Below, in pieces: positions 17,013 through 29,424 of a stretch of 64,000 nucleotides of DNA. Below the pieces are notes generated by a model. That model was not told the DNA's origin. It ran no database searches and saw nothing but the letters and a program-made list of their open reading frames with translations. Source of the DNA: Streptomyces violens (GTDB lineage Bacteria; Actinomycetota; Actinomycetes; Streptomycetales; Streptomycetaceae); NCBI RefSeq assembly GCF_000717745.1, contig NZ_JOBH01000013.1:138644-202643 (forward strand), read 5' to 3'. A program made the translations under genes and the position numbers. Each line of letters opens with the position of its first letter. The stretch's first letter is position 1.

Positions 17013-19607
17013 ATGGTGACGTTCGCGCAGGCGCAGGAGCGCGCGGAGCGCTGGGTCAACGATGAGGTGCCGGCGTACCAGCAGCGTGAGGTGCGGGTAC
17101 GAGAGTTCGAGCTGGGCTTTGTGGCCTGGGCGGAGGACCGCGAGGGCGGGCCGGTGGTCGGCGGTGGCCGGCAGCGGATGGTGATCGCCCGGGACAGCGG
17201 GGAGACGACGCTGTGGCCGGGGCTGCCGGTGGGTGAGGTGATCCGGCGGTACGAGGAGGAGTACGGCGCGGTGCCGGAGGCGGCGCCCGCGCCTGAGGTG
17301 CCGCGGCAGCGGATCGATCTGGAGCAGACGTCGTTCCTGCTGACGCCGCCGGAGTGGCTGCAGGAGGCGGCGGACGCGGCCGGGGTGCCGGAGGCTCCTG
17401 CCGCGCCTGCTCCTGCTGAGCAGCCGCCTGCCGCGGCGCCGGAGCCGGAGCCGGTGGCGGAGGAGAAGAAGGACACCGGTACGTCCGCCGCCCCCTCCTG
17501 GGAGGGCACGGACATCACCGCTGACGACGACGATGACGACCGGTCGGTGGGTCTGCCGGCGACCGTGTTCGCGCCGCCGCTGAGCTTCGACGAGGACGCG
17601 GAGGGTGCGGCGCAGGCTTCGGCGCGCCCGGATGCCAAGACCGAGCTGCTCGAGGGGGGCAGTCAGCTGCCGTCCACGGCGGTTGCGCCGGCCATCGAGG
17701 AGCCGGCCGCCGGTCCTCCTCCGGGCCCCGAGGCTCCGGCCGCTGCCGCGCCCGCGCTGTCGGATCTGCCGCCGCCGTCGGGCCCGCCCGTCACGCATCT
17801 GCCGCCGCCCCCCGGGGCCGCCGCGGCATCCGGTACGGCCACGCCGCCGCCCCCGGCGCCCAGTACGCCCCCTGCGCCCAGTACGCCCGCGCCGTCCGGC
17901 GCCTCGGGAGGCGGCGGTTACGTACCGACGCAGATGGTCTCCCAGCTGGACCCGGACACCGCTGGTCCGTCCGGTGCCCCGGTCGCGGCCGAGGGCTCGC
18001 AGCCCCCGCCGCCCGGTGGCCCGGCCACCCCGCCGCCGGGAGCCCCCGGCGCTCCCGGTGGTGGCGTGCACGCGGCTGCCACGATGCTGGCCGACGGCTC
18101 GTCGCTGCCCGGCAACGCCGGTGCGGCGAAGAGCGGTGGCGACGGTCCGCCGCCGCCGCCCCCGCCCCCGCCCGGTGTGCCCGGCGCCGCGGGCCCCGGT
18201 ACGCCTCCGCCGCCGCCCGGCGTCCCGTCGACCCCGCCGCCGGGAGCCCCCGGCGCTCCGGGCGCTCCCGGTGGTGGCGTGCACGCCGCGGCGACGATGC
18301 TCGCGGGCCCCGGTACACCGCCGCCCGCGGCCCCCGGTGCGCCGCCTGCCCCTGCCCCCGGTATGCAGCCTCCGCCCGCCCCGGGTGCGCAGCCTCCCGC
18401 GGCCCCCGGTGCGCAGCCGCCCGCCGCTCCCGGTATGGCGCCTCCTCCTGGCCCCGGTATGCAGCCTCCGGCCGCCCCTGTAGCGCAGCCTCCGGCGGCT
18501 CCCGGTGCGCAGCCTCCCCCCGGCCCCGGTATGCCGCCGCCCGCCGCTCCCATGGGGCAGCCCGGCGCTCCGGCCGGGCCGGCGCCGGCGTACGGCTATC
18601 CGCAGGCGCCGCCGAACGGTCAGCCGACCGTCGGGCCCGGCTACATGGCCGTGCTGCGTTACCGTGCGCACGACGGTTCCGAGCAGCAGATCATCCGGCG
18701 TTCGGCGCCCGGTACGCCGCATCCGGAGTGGCAGATCCTGCACGAGCTGCGCGGGCTCAACGTGCCGCCGGAGCAGGTGCTGGAGCTCCACACCGAGCTG
18801 GAGTCCTGCGATCTGCCGGGCGGTTACTGCGCCCGGATGATCCGGGAGACCTGGCCGCAGGTGCGGATCAGCCACACCGCCGCGTACGGCCACGACCACG
18901 CCTCGCGACAGCAGGGTGTACGGCATCTGGTGGAGCATCAGGGCGAGCTGCACCAGGTGGCGGACGGGCCCGCCCGTCCGGCGCCGGTGCGGGTGCCGCT
19001 GCCGCATCCGTCGCAGATCCAGCTCGCGCCGCCGGTCCCGCCGCAGGCGATCGGGCAGGAGCTCGAGCAGGCGTTCGGTCCGCAGGGGGTGTTCCGCTTC
19101 AGTCAGCAGGCGGTCTCCCGGCAGGGCGTGCCCGACGTGGTGGGGCAGACCCTGGTCTGGGCCGGTGTACCGGTCGATTTCGGCCCGTTCTTCTGGGGGC
19201 AGGCGCAGCCGGGCCGTCCGGTGCCGACGCTGGCCGAGCTGGCCCAGGAGCGCGGCGTGCAGCCGGCTCCCGACGCGGGTTCGTACCTGGTCATGGGCTC
19301 GGACTTCGGCCGTCAGCTGTGCGTGCAGTACGGCACGGCGCACATCGTGGCGGTGCCGCTGGAGGCCGGCCCCGGTGGGCAGGCGGCGACGCCGCAGTTC
19401 GTGAACACCGGGCTGCCGGAGTTCGTGCGCTGCATGGCGATGCTGGGCCGGATGTGGCGGCTGCGGTACGGGCTGACCCCGGAGCAGGCGGGCCGCTGGA
19501 CCACCGACTTCCAGGTGCAGCTGGCGGCGCTGGATCCGGCGGCGCTCGGCTCGCCGGAGAACTGGTGGTCGGTCCTGCTGGAGCAGATGTGGGACGGCCT
19601 GCTGTAG
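17013..19607 (+). CDS. Imm35-like / proline-rich / deaminase-like / SUKH-4 multidomain protein
   Basis: An 864-residue protein with four regions. Residues 1-90 (TFAQAQERAERWVNDEV ... GLPVGEVIRRYEEEYG) resemble the Imm35 immunity family. About 125-545 is a long Pro/Ala/Gly linker; GVHAAATMLA occurs twice in it. About 545-660 looks like a deaminase-type toxin domain: H570-P-E572-W, then C599-D-L-P-G-G-Y-C606, followed by a conserved WP...YGHDHASRQQG stretch. About 690-864 is a SUKH-4-type domain (SYLVMGSDFGRQLCVQYG ... FVRCMAMLGRMW). No signal peptide or membrane span is visible. ATG follows GGAGGGG, 5 bases after the previous stop codon. Two immunity folds flanking a toxin-like fold suggest an intracellular, self-neutralised protein; activity is untested. 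Confidence 0.8.
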   Translation: MVTFAQAQERAERWVNDEVPAYQQREVRVREFELGFVAWAEDREGGPVVGGGRQRMVIARDSGETTLWPGLPVGEVIRRYEEEYGAVPEAAPAPEVPRQRIDLEQTSFLLTPPEWLQEAADAAGVPEAPAAPAPAEQPPAAAPEPEPVAEEKKDTGTSAAPSWEGTDITADDDDDDRSVGLPATVFAPPLSFDEDAEGAAQASARPDAKTELLEGGSQLPSTAVAPAIEEPAAGPPPGPEAPAAAAPALSDLPPPSGPPVTHLPPPPGAAAASGTATPPPPAPSTPPAPSTPAPSGASGGGGYVPTQMVSQLDPDTAGPSGAPVAAEGSQPPPPGGPATPPPGAPGAPGGGVHAAATMLADGSSLPGNAGAAKSGGDGPPPPPPPPPGVPGAAGPGTPPPPPGVPSTPPPGAPGAPGAPGGGVHAAATMLAGPGTPPPAAPGAPPAPAPGMQPPPAPGAQPPAAPGAQPPAAPGMAPPPGPGMQPPAAPVAQPPAAPGAQPPPGPGMPPPAAPMGQPGAPAGPAPAYGYPQAPPNGQPTVGPGYMAVLRYRAHDGSEQQIIRRSAPGTPHPEWQILHELRGLNVPPEQVLELHTELESCDLPGGYCARMIRETWPQVRISHTAAYGHDHASRQQGVRHLVEHQGELHQVADGPARPAPVRVPLPHPSQIQLAPPVPPQAIGQELEQAFGPQGVFRFSQQAVSRQGVPDVVGQTLVWAGVPVDFGPFFWGQAQPGRPVPTLAELAQERGVQPAPDAGSYLVMGSDFGRQLCVQYGTAHIVAVPLEAGPGGQAATPQFVNTGLPEFVRCMAMLGRMWRLRYGLTPEQAGRWTTDFQVQLAALDPAALGSPENWWSVLLEQMWDGLL

Positions 19608-19713
19608 GCGTGGGGCGGCGGCGCTGAGCGCGGTGTCGCCCGTACGGCTGTGACGGTGTGTCATACGTGGCGCTCGACCTGCGAGGCGGGTCGGGCGCCA
19701 CGATCATGCCGGT

Positions 19714-20766
19714 ATGGCACCACGGTCCCCGTCCTCCCGTTCGTCGCCGCCGCAGCCGAGTGCGACGGCGCTGTACCGCGCGGGGCGCGGGCGGGGCCGT
19801 CGCAGGTGGACCTGGCCGCGGCGGATCGCGCTGCTGGTGACCGTGCTGGTGCTGCTGGCCGTGGCGCTGGCGGTCGCGCTGTTCTTCTGGGCGGGCGGGC
19901 AGCTGCGCCAGATGGACGCATTGAGCGGCTACCCGGGCCGGCCGGCCGCGGGCAAGGGCACGAACTGGCTCCTGGTGGGCTCGGACAGTCGGCGCGATCT
20001 GACCCCTCGCCAGCAGCAGGAGCTGCATGTGGGCCATGACGCGGTGCGCAACACGGATACGGTGATGCTGCTGCACTACGGGGACAGCGGCCCGTATCTG
20101 GTGAGCCTGCCGCGGGACAGTTATGTCGCGGTGCCGGGTCACGGCAAGAACAAGATCAATGCGGCGTACGGGCTGGGCGGCGCGAAGCTGCTCTCGCGCA
20201 CCGTCGAAGAGGCGACGGGCCTGCGCGTGGACCACTACGCCGAGGTCGACTTCCTCGGCCTGGTGCGGGTGGTGGACGCGCTGGGCGGGGTACGGCTGTG
20301 CCTGGACGCGCCGCTGAAGGACGAGAAGTCCGGCGCCGACTTCCCGGCGGGCTGCTCGCACATGAACGGTACACAGGCGCTTGCCTACGTACGGGCCCGC
20401 TACAGCGACCCGAAGGGTGACCTGGGGCGGGTACAGCGGCAGCGGGAGCTGATCAGCGCGGTGTCGGAGAAGATGCTCGCCCCCGGGACGCTGCTGAACC
20501 CGTTCCGGACGGTGCCGGCGCTGGACGCGTCGCTGGCGGCGCTGCGCGTCGACGGCCGGACCGGCGTGGTGGACCTGACGCAGATGGGACTGTCGATGAA
20601 GCAGGTGGCGAACGGTTCGGGGACGGCCACGACGGTGCCGGTCACCGGCCCGGGGACGGTGGTCGCCGGCGCCGGGGACGTGCTCATGTGGGACGCGGAG
20701 CGGGCGCGGCGATTGTTCCGTGCGCTGCGTACCGACGAGCCGATTCCGACTTCTGCTGAAAAGTAA
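19714..20766 (+). CDS. LytR-CpsA-Psr (LCP) family cell-wall glycopolymer ligase
   Basis: A 350-residue type II membrane protein. A basic cytoplasmic N-terminus (GRGRGRRRWTWPRR) is followed by one membrane span at about 38-60, then the extracytoplasmic LCP domain. The catalytic core shows NWLLVGSDSRRDL, RNTDTVMLLHY, VSLPRDSYVAVPGHGKNKINAAY, the late Asp and Arg in YVRARYSDPKGDLGRVQRQRELI, all LCP signatures. These enzymes transfer teichoic-acid-like or other glycopolymers from lipid carriers to peptidoglycan. It is a single-gene unit between the toxin/immunity island and the coiled-coil gene. Confidence 0.93.
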   Translation: MAPRSPSSRSSPPQPSATALYRAGRGRGRRRWTWPRRIALLVTVLVLLAVALAVALFFWAGGQLRQMDALSGYPGRPAAGKGTNWLLVGSDSRRDLTPRQQQELHVGHDAVRNTDTVMLLHYGDSGPYLVSLPRDSYVAVPGHGKNKINAAYGLGGAKLLSRTVEEATGLRVDHYAEVDFLGLVRVVDALGGVRLCLDAPLKDEKSGADFPAGCSHMNGTQALAYVRARYSDPKGDLGRVQRQRELISAVSEKMLAPGTLLNPFRTVPALDASLAALRVDGRTGVVDLTQMGLSMKQVANGSGTATTVPVTGPGTVVAGAGDVLMWDAERARRLFRALRTDEPIPTSAEK

Positions 20767-20874
20767 CGCATCCTTGGGCAGTGATAGGTGCGGAGTGTCG
20801 CGTTATGGGCGCTTCGGAACAATCAACAAAGATGTGCGCCGGACCACGTCACTGTCGGAGAGGGGCTTTGAGGG

Positions 20875-22122
20875 ATGAGTGCATCGGTGTCGCCTCACGG
20901 ATTCGAGGTCGTACGAGGGCGTGGTTACCGTCCGGCGGACGTGGACCGCAGAGTCGAAGGGCTCTCCCTGGACCGCGACTCCTGCTGGGAACGGGCGGCC
21001 CGGCTCACCGTGCTGGCCAACGAGATGACCGCCGAGCTGGAGCGGTTGCGCGAGTATCTCGCCCATATGCCGCCCCAGACGTACGAATCCCTGGGCGAGC
21101 AGGCCCGTCTGATCCTCACCACGGTGGAGTCCGAGGCGGAGCGGCTGCGCACCGAAGCGGCGGCGGACGCCGAGCGGCTGCGGGAGGAGGCGGCGGACTA
21201 CGGGCGGGAGCAGGGCGACGCCGCCGACGCGTACGCGCTGAGGCTGTGTCAGGAGGCCGAGGACGCCGCGGTACGCGCCGAGGAGGCGGCGGAGGCCGAG
21301 GCGCGGACGATGGTCGAGGAGGCCGCCAGAGACGCCGAGGAGGCGCGCCAGGAGGCGGAGGAGGGGCTCCGCGAGATGCGCCGGCGCACCGCGGAGGTCC
21401 TGGAGGACCAGGAGAAGAGCCTGGCCGAGCAGTGGGCGGCGGCGGAGCAGGAACTGGCCGACCGAGAGCTGGCCATACAGCAGCGGATCGCGGACATGGA
21501 GGAGCGCGGCGAGGCGCGCATCGTGGAGGTGCAGCGCCACTACGCCAGGATGGAGGAGTCCGCGCGGCACATCGATGAGGAGGCCACGGCCCGCGCCGCC
21601 GAACTGATCGCGGAGGGCGAGGCGGAGGCGGCCCGCGTCGAACGCGCCACGGAACGTGTCCTGCGCGAGCACGAGGAGCGCCGCGAGGAGCTGCGCTCCC
21701 ACATGGCCCACGTACGCAGCAGCCTGGCCACCCTCATGGGCAAGGACCCGGACGCGGTGGAACAGGGACACGAGCAGGAGCACGAGCACGAGCAAGGCTA
21801 CGAACAGGAGCCCGACGCCGGGCACGTGTACGACGTGGCGACGGACGGCGGGGAAGGCGTACGGGGCCACACGGAGGCGCCGTACGAAGAGCAGCGGGAC
21901 GCGTCGCACGAAGAGGCTCCGGACGCTGGGCATGAAGGCGGCGCGGACGCTGCGTACGAAGGCGGCGCGGACGCTGGGCATGAAGGCGGCGCGAACGCTG
22001 CGTACGAAGCGGTGCCCGCTACCGAAGCCGCGCACGCCCCCGAGGAGGCCCCCGCCAAGCGTGGCGTGGACCCCGACGAGGAGGACACGCTCGAGACCGA
22101 ACTGCCCCGTACGGAGAGCTGA
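20875..22122 (+). CDS. DivIVA-like coiled-coil protein with repetitive acidic tail
   Basis: A 415-residue cytosolic coiled-coil protein. The N-terminus GFEVVRGRGYRPADVDRRVE resembles the DivIVA-type membrane-binding segment (F/Y-x-x-V-x-R-G-Y). Residues about 60-290 are a continuous Ala/Glu/Arg heptad coiled coil (EAERLRTEAAADAERLREEAAD and following). The last 120 residues are acidic and repetitive, with blocks DAGHEGGADAAYEGGA in tandem and a run of EQGHEQEHEHEQ. In Streptomyces such proteins are often labelled cellulose-binding by old homology, but the architecture points to a cytoskeletal or polar-growth scaffold. ATG follows GAGGG. Single gene, convergent with the MFS gene. Confidence 0.82.
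   Translation: MSASVSPHGFEVVRGRGYRPADVDRRVEGLSLDRDSCWERAARLTVLANEMTAELERLREYLAHMPPQTYESLGEQARLILTTVESEAERLRTEAAADAERLREEAADYGREQGDAADAYALRLCQEAEDAAVRAEEAAEAEARTMVEEAARDAEEARQEAEEGLREMRRRTAEVLEDQEKSLAEQWAAAEQELADRELAIQQRIADMEERGEARIVEVQRHYARMEESARHIDEEATARAAELIAEGEAEAARVERATERVLREHEERREELRSHMAHVRSSLATLMGKDPDAVEQGHEQEHEHEQGYEQEPDAGHVYDVATDGGEGVRGHTEAPYEEQRDASHEEAPDAGHEGGADAAYEGGADAGHEGGANAAYEAVPATEAAHAPEEAPAKRGVDPDEEDTLETELPRTES
21931..22011 (+). repeat. Tandem coding repeat in the coiled-coil gene tail
   Basis: Near-identical units of about 42 bases (GAAGGCGGCGCGGACGCTG with alternating GGGCATGAA and GCGTACGAA) repeat about twice, encoding DAGHEGGADAAYEGGA-like blocks. The unit length is a multiple of three, so copy-number changes keep the frame; it is likely a variable-length site between strains. 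Confidence 0.75.
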
Positions 22123-22132
22123 ACCGCCCGCC

Positions 22133-23800
22133 TCAGCCCTTCTCGGCGGGCGCGGCCTCCCCCTCGCCCCGCGCGTCCGCGTGGACGGGGAAGCGGCGCG
22201 GAGCGAAGAGCAGCGCCGCCAGGGCGAGCAGCCCGGCGACGGCGGCGCCGTAGTAGACGTGCTCGACCGTGGTGTCCACGGCGCGCCGCAGGTAGTCGGT
22301 GGCCTGCTCGGTGAGCGTGCCGGCGTGTTCCAGCGCGCGGGAGACGGCGTCCAGGTCGCCCGGCAGTCCGGCGCGGATGCCGGCGGGCGCGTCGGCCAGC
22401 CGCCCGGCCAGGGTGGCGTTGGCGACGGCCCCGAAGAGCGCGGCTCCGACGGACTGGCCGACCTGGCGGCAGAAGAGGATCGAGGCGGTGGCGGTGCCCC
22501 GTTCGGCGTATCCGACGGAGGACTGCACCCCGATGATCAGCGGCAGCTGGAACAGCCCGAGGGCGGCGCCCAGCGCGAGCATCAGCAGCGCCGGCTGCCA
22601 CGCCGCACCTGGATAGGGCAGCTGCGGGAAGGCCAGCAGCACCAGCGTGGCGGCGCCGATGCCGAGGAGCGCGCAGGTGCGGATGCCGAAGCGGTTGTAG
22701 ACGTGGCTGCTGAGCGCGGCCGCCACCGGCCAGCTCATGGTCATGGTGGACAGCACGAAGCCGGCCGCGATCGGGCCGAGGCCCAGCACGGCCTGGGCGT
22801 ACGTGGGCAGGAAGACGGTCGGGGCGACCATCAGCAGCCCGAGGGCGCCGAGCGCGAGGTTGACCGTGGAGATGGTGCGGCGGCGCCAGACCCAGCCGGG
22901 GATGATCGGTTCGGCGGCGCGGCGTTCGATCAGTACGGTGGCGGCCGCGCACAGGGCGCTGCCGCCCAGAAGGAGCAGCGAGGGTGTGGACAACCAGGGC
23001 CAGGCGACGCCGCCCTGGACGAGCGCGGTCAGCAGCAGTCCGCCGCAGGCGAAGATGGCGAGCGCGCCGGGCCAGTCGATGACCGGACGCGTGGCACGGG
23101 AGCGGCGCGCGGGGTCCTTGCCCTTGTAGCCCCTCTTGTCCTCGAAGAAGTGGCGCAGGACGAGCCAGAGGGCGAGCGCGCCGACCGGCAGGTTGACGAG
23201 GAAGATCCAGCGCCAGTCCGCGTACGCCGCGAGCAGGCCGCCGAGCGCGGGCCCGGCCACGGAGGAGGTGGCCCAGACGGTGGAGAGCTTCGCCTGTATG
23301 CGCGGCCGCTCCTTCATGGGGTACAGGTCGGCGGCGATGGTCTGCACGGTGCCCTGGAGGGCGCCGCCGCCGAGGCCCTGCAGGACGCGGAAGGCGATCA
23401 GTGAGGCCATGTTCCAGGCGCCCGCGCACAGCAGCGAGCCGACGAGGAAGATCACGATGCCGGCGACGAGGACGGGCTTGCGGCCGAAGGTGTCGGAGAG
23501 CTTGCCGTAGACGGGCAGGGTGACGGTGACGGCCAGCAGGTAGCCGGAGAAGAGCCAGGAGAAGACCGAGAAGCCGCCGAGGTCGCCGACGATCTGCGGG
23601 ACGGCGGTGGCGATGATCGTGGAGTCCAGGGCGGCCAGCGCCATGCCGAGCATGAGAGCCGCGACGACGGGACCGCGGCGGGTGGCGGGGGACGCGGCGC
23701 GTGTCTCCGGCTGCTCCGCTACCGCGCTCCCGGTCGGCTCCGTCTCCGGTACCGCGCCCGCCGTCCGCTCCGGTTCCGTCCGTCCGCCGGTGCCGCCCAC
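22133..23800 (-). CDS. MFS drug transporter, DHA2 (14-span) family
   Basis: About 555 residues with 14 predicted hydrophobic spans. The first-span signature ALDSTIIATAVPQIVGDL and the loop GKLSDTFGRKPV (MFS motif A) are present, as is GPALGGLL (motif C, antiporter type). DHA2 proteins export drugs or small molecules using the proton gradient. I chose the GTG at 23800, preceded by GGAGGGGG; an in-frame ATG at 23842 would add 14 residues (MEWCLVHGYGGGGT) and has no clear ribosome site. No regulator lies next to it. Upstream sequence contains the dispersed inverted repeat at 23908-23961. Confidence 0.9.
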   Translation of the reverse strand: MGGTGGRTEPERTAGAVPETEPTGSAVAEQPETRAASPATRRGPVVAALMLGMALAALDSTIIATAVPQIVGDLGGFSVFSWLFSGYLLAVTVTLPVYGKLSDTFGRKPVLVAGIVIFLVGSLLCAGAWNMASLIAFRVLQGLGGGALQGTVQTIAADLYPMKERPRIQAKLSTVWATSSVAGPALGGLLAAYADWRWIFLVNLPVGALALWLVLRHFFEDKRGYKGKDPARRSRATRPVIDWPGALAIFACGGLLLTALVQGGVAWPWLSTPSLLLLGGSALCAAATVLIERRAAEPIIPGWVWRRRTISTVNLALGALGLLMVAPTVFLPTYAQAVLGLGPIAAGFVLSTMTMSWPVAAALSSHVYNRFGIRTCALLGIGAATLVLLAFPQLPYPGAAWQPALLMLALGAALGLFQLPLIIGVQSSVGYAERGTATASILFCRQVGQSVGAALFGAVANATLAGRLADAPAGIRAGLPGDLDAVSRALEHAGTLTEQATDYLRRAVDTTVEHVYYGAAVAGLLALAALLFAPRRFPVHADARGEGEAAPAEKG

Positions 23801-23907
23801 CGTGCCCCCTCCGCCGTATCCGTGTACCAGACACCATTCCACGCGCAGCCGGGATGCGGTACGGGGCTTCTCGCCCGTCGAGACGGTGCGGCGCCGTCGT
23901 GGCCGAG

Positions 23908-23961
23908 CGCGCGTTTCCCGCGCCCCTGAGGGCGCGCCTCAGGGGCGCGGAGAACTGCGCG
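23908..23961. repeat. Degenerate copy of the dispersed inverted repeat
   Basis: CGCGCGTTTCCCGCGCCCCT and its near complement (TCAGGGGCGCGGAGAACTGC) form imperfect arms around about 10 bases. The arms match the 298-466 repeat arms except for a few changes. It sits in the divergent gap between the MFS gene and mfd, 170 bases upstream of mfd. Confidence 0.65.
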
Positions 23962-24131
23962 ACCTGCCACGGCGGCGGTGCGCCGGTACCGCGCTCCCGA
24001 ACCGCCCCGATGGCCTCATCCGCACCGCGGCCGGGCGTACGCTGGGGGATCTGGCCCGCCCGCGGTGCCGGCCGTCGAGCCGCCGCAGGGCCGCACCGCG
24101 TTGTCCGACTCCCTGGGACGGAAGCCTTTTC

Positions 24132-27668
<3,537 letters not shown>

Positions 27669-27692
27669 CGGGCCGCGGGGGCCGGCCTTTGG

Positions 27693-29159
27693 CTAGTCCT
27701 TCGTGGCGCGCTTGAGGAGCGTGAGGCCGCCGGCCTCGCCGTCCGGTACGTACACCGCGCCGGGATGGCGGTGGCCGGCGTCCACGAGGGCCTGCGGGGT
27801 GGTCCGGCCGTCGCGGAGCTGGACGGCGATGTAGTCCGGGGCGATGCCGCGGGTGTCGCCTATCCAGTACACCGTCGTACGGCCGGTGAGCCGGCTGATG
27901 GGCCGGACGTCGGCCTCGACGGTGGCGCCGTCGGGGACCCTGTTCAGCAGCGCCTCGGCCTGGGGGACGGTAGCCGGCGTGCGGTAGGTGGCCGCTTCGG
28001 TGAGCCGCGCCAGCGGGAGCGTGGTGGTCAGCGCGAGCGCCGCGGCGAGCACCGCAGCCGGGATGTGCGTCGCGTAACTGCGCAGCCAGGGCCGGCCGCT
28101 CGTACGGAACCGGGGCACCGCGTCGACCAGCGCGAGGAAGACCACCGGCATCAGGACGGCGCTGTAGTGCCAGTCGGTGCCCCAGTAGTGGTCGTCGTGC
28201 GAGACGAAGCGCCAGCCGACGGTCGGCACCGCGGCGAGCAGCAGCGGTGAGCGCAGGGCCAGCAGCCCGGTGGTGGGCAGCAGGATCCACAGCAGCGTAC
28301 GGAAGGCCGTGTCCACGGGGATGAGCGGCGCCGCGCCGCCGTCACCGCTGAGCTTGGTCCAGTAGTCGTACGAGCCGGCGCCGTTGAAGGCAGGGATGAT
28401 CACGGCGAGGGTGAGGGCGGTGGCGGCGAGGCCGAGGAGGACCAGCGTCACGGCCGCGGGCACCGCGCGCCGGGCCCGGATCAGGATGATCACGCCGATG
28501 GCCGCCGCGGTCACCCCCAGGTCCTCCTTGACCAGGACCAGCGGGGCCGCCCAGCACACCGCGGCGGTCCAGCGCCTGCCGATCACCGCCTCCAGCGAGA
28601 AGGCGATCATCGGCAGCGCGAACGCGATCTCGTGGAAGTCGAAGTCGACCGCGCGCTGCAGCCCCCAGGACAGCCCGTACGCCACGCCGACGGCGAGCCC
28701 GGCGCGGCGGCCGAGCAGCCGGGCCGCGCACCGGGCGACGGGCACGGCGGACAGCGCGAAGAGCGCGGCCTGCGCGACGAGCAGGGTCACCGGGGAGGGC
28801 AGCAGCCGGTAGAGCGGGGCGAGCAGGGCGAGTACCGGACTGAAGTGGTCGCCGAGGATGTTCGCGCCGGGCCCCTTGAGGTCGGCGACGGGGGCCTGAA
28901 GATGCGCGTAGGACCGGACGACCTGCTCGAATATCCCGAGGTCCCAGGAGATCGTGCCCATGGTGCGGTACCGCTGCACGGACACCGTGGCGAACAGGGC
29001 GAAGAGGACGGCGGCCGTCCAGTACGGATCCAGGCGCGGGGATCGCAACGCGGCGGCCCGGGCCCGAAGGCGGCCCGGCCCGTGTCCGGTACGGGTCTCG
29101 GCCGCGACCGGGGTCCGTGCGCCGGCCTCGCCCGTCGCGATTGCTGCGGCCGTGTCCAT
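27693..29159 (-). CDS. DUF2079 multi-spanning membrane protein
   Basis: A 488-residue protein with about ten hydrophobic spans. Family features near the N-terminus are SWDLGIFEQVVRSYA and GDHFSPVLALLAPLYRLLPSP, both typical of DUF2079 proteins, which resemble glycosyltransferase-C-type membrane enzymes. The Asp in WDLGIF and the DFDFHEIAF segment after the third or fourth span are the most conserved positions. The C-terminal 150 residues form an outside domain (QAEALLNRVPDGATVEADVRPI). The start chosen is MDTAAAIATGEAG. Function is unknown; a polyprenyl-phosphate-linked sugar transfer role is inference from topology. Divergent from the HNH lipoprotein gene. Confidence 0.85.
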   Translation of the reverse strand: MDTAAAIATGEAGARTPVAAETRTGHGPGRLRARAAALRSPRLDPYWTAAVLFALFATVSVQRYRTMGTISWDLGIFEQVVRSYAHLQAPVADLKGPGANILGDHFSPVLALLAPLYRLLPSPVTLLVAQAALFALSAVPVARCAARLLGRRAGLAVGVAYGLSWGLQRAVDFDFHEIAFALPMIAFSLEAVIGRRWTAAVCWAAPLVLVKEDLGVTAAAIGVIILIRARRAVPAAVTLVLLGLAATALTLAVIIPAFNGAGSYDYWTKLSGDGGAAPLIPVDTAFRTLLWILLPTTGLLALRSPLLLAAVPTVGWRFVSHDDHYWGTDWHYSAVLMPVVFLALVDAVPRFRTSGRPWLRSYATHIPAAVLAAALALTTTLPLARLTEAATYRTPATVPQAEALLNRVPDGATVEADVRPISRLTGRTTVYWIGDTRGIAPDYIAVQLRDGRTTPQALVDAGHRHPGAVYVPDGEAGGLTLLKRATKD

Positions 29160-29424
29160 GCGGATCCTTACTCTTCCTCGCTCGTCTGGCCCTGTACTTG
29201 TACGTGCTCTCTGCCGTCCCAGCTCCCGAAAAGGTACTCGAAACCACCGAATCGGACGGCCCGTCATACAAGGTGGCCGACGAGACGTACGGTCACCAAG
29301 GGGCGGACACCCGCCCTGGCCGGTCGCGGTGGCCGGCCGCCGGCCCCGGCCCTCATGCCGAACCGAGGGCCGCCGTGACACAACCGAAGATCGCCGTGCC
29401 CCACGGCCTGCAACCGAAGATTGG

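Noticed and set aside
17700-18600. Collagen-like or PPE-type gene in the proline-rich region, read in other frames
   Set aside because: The other frames give Arg/Pro-rich strings without domain structure; the true frame is open from Imm35-like through SUKH-4-like regions.
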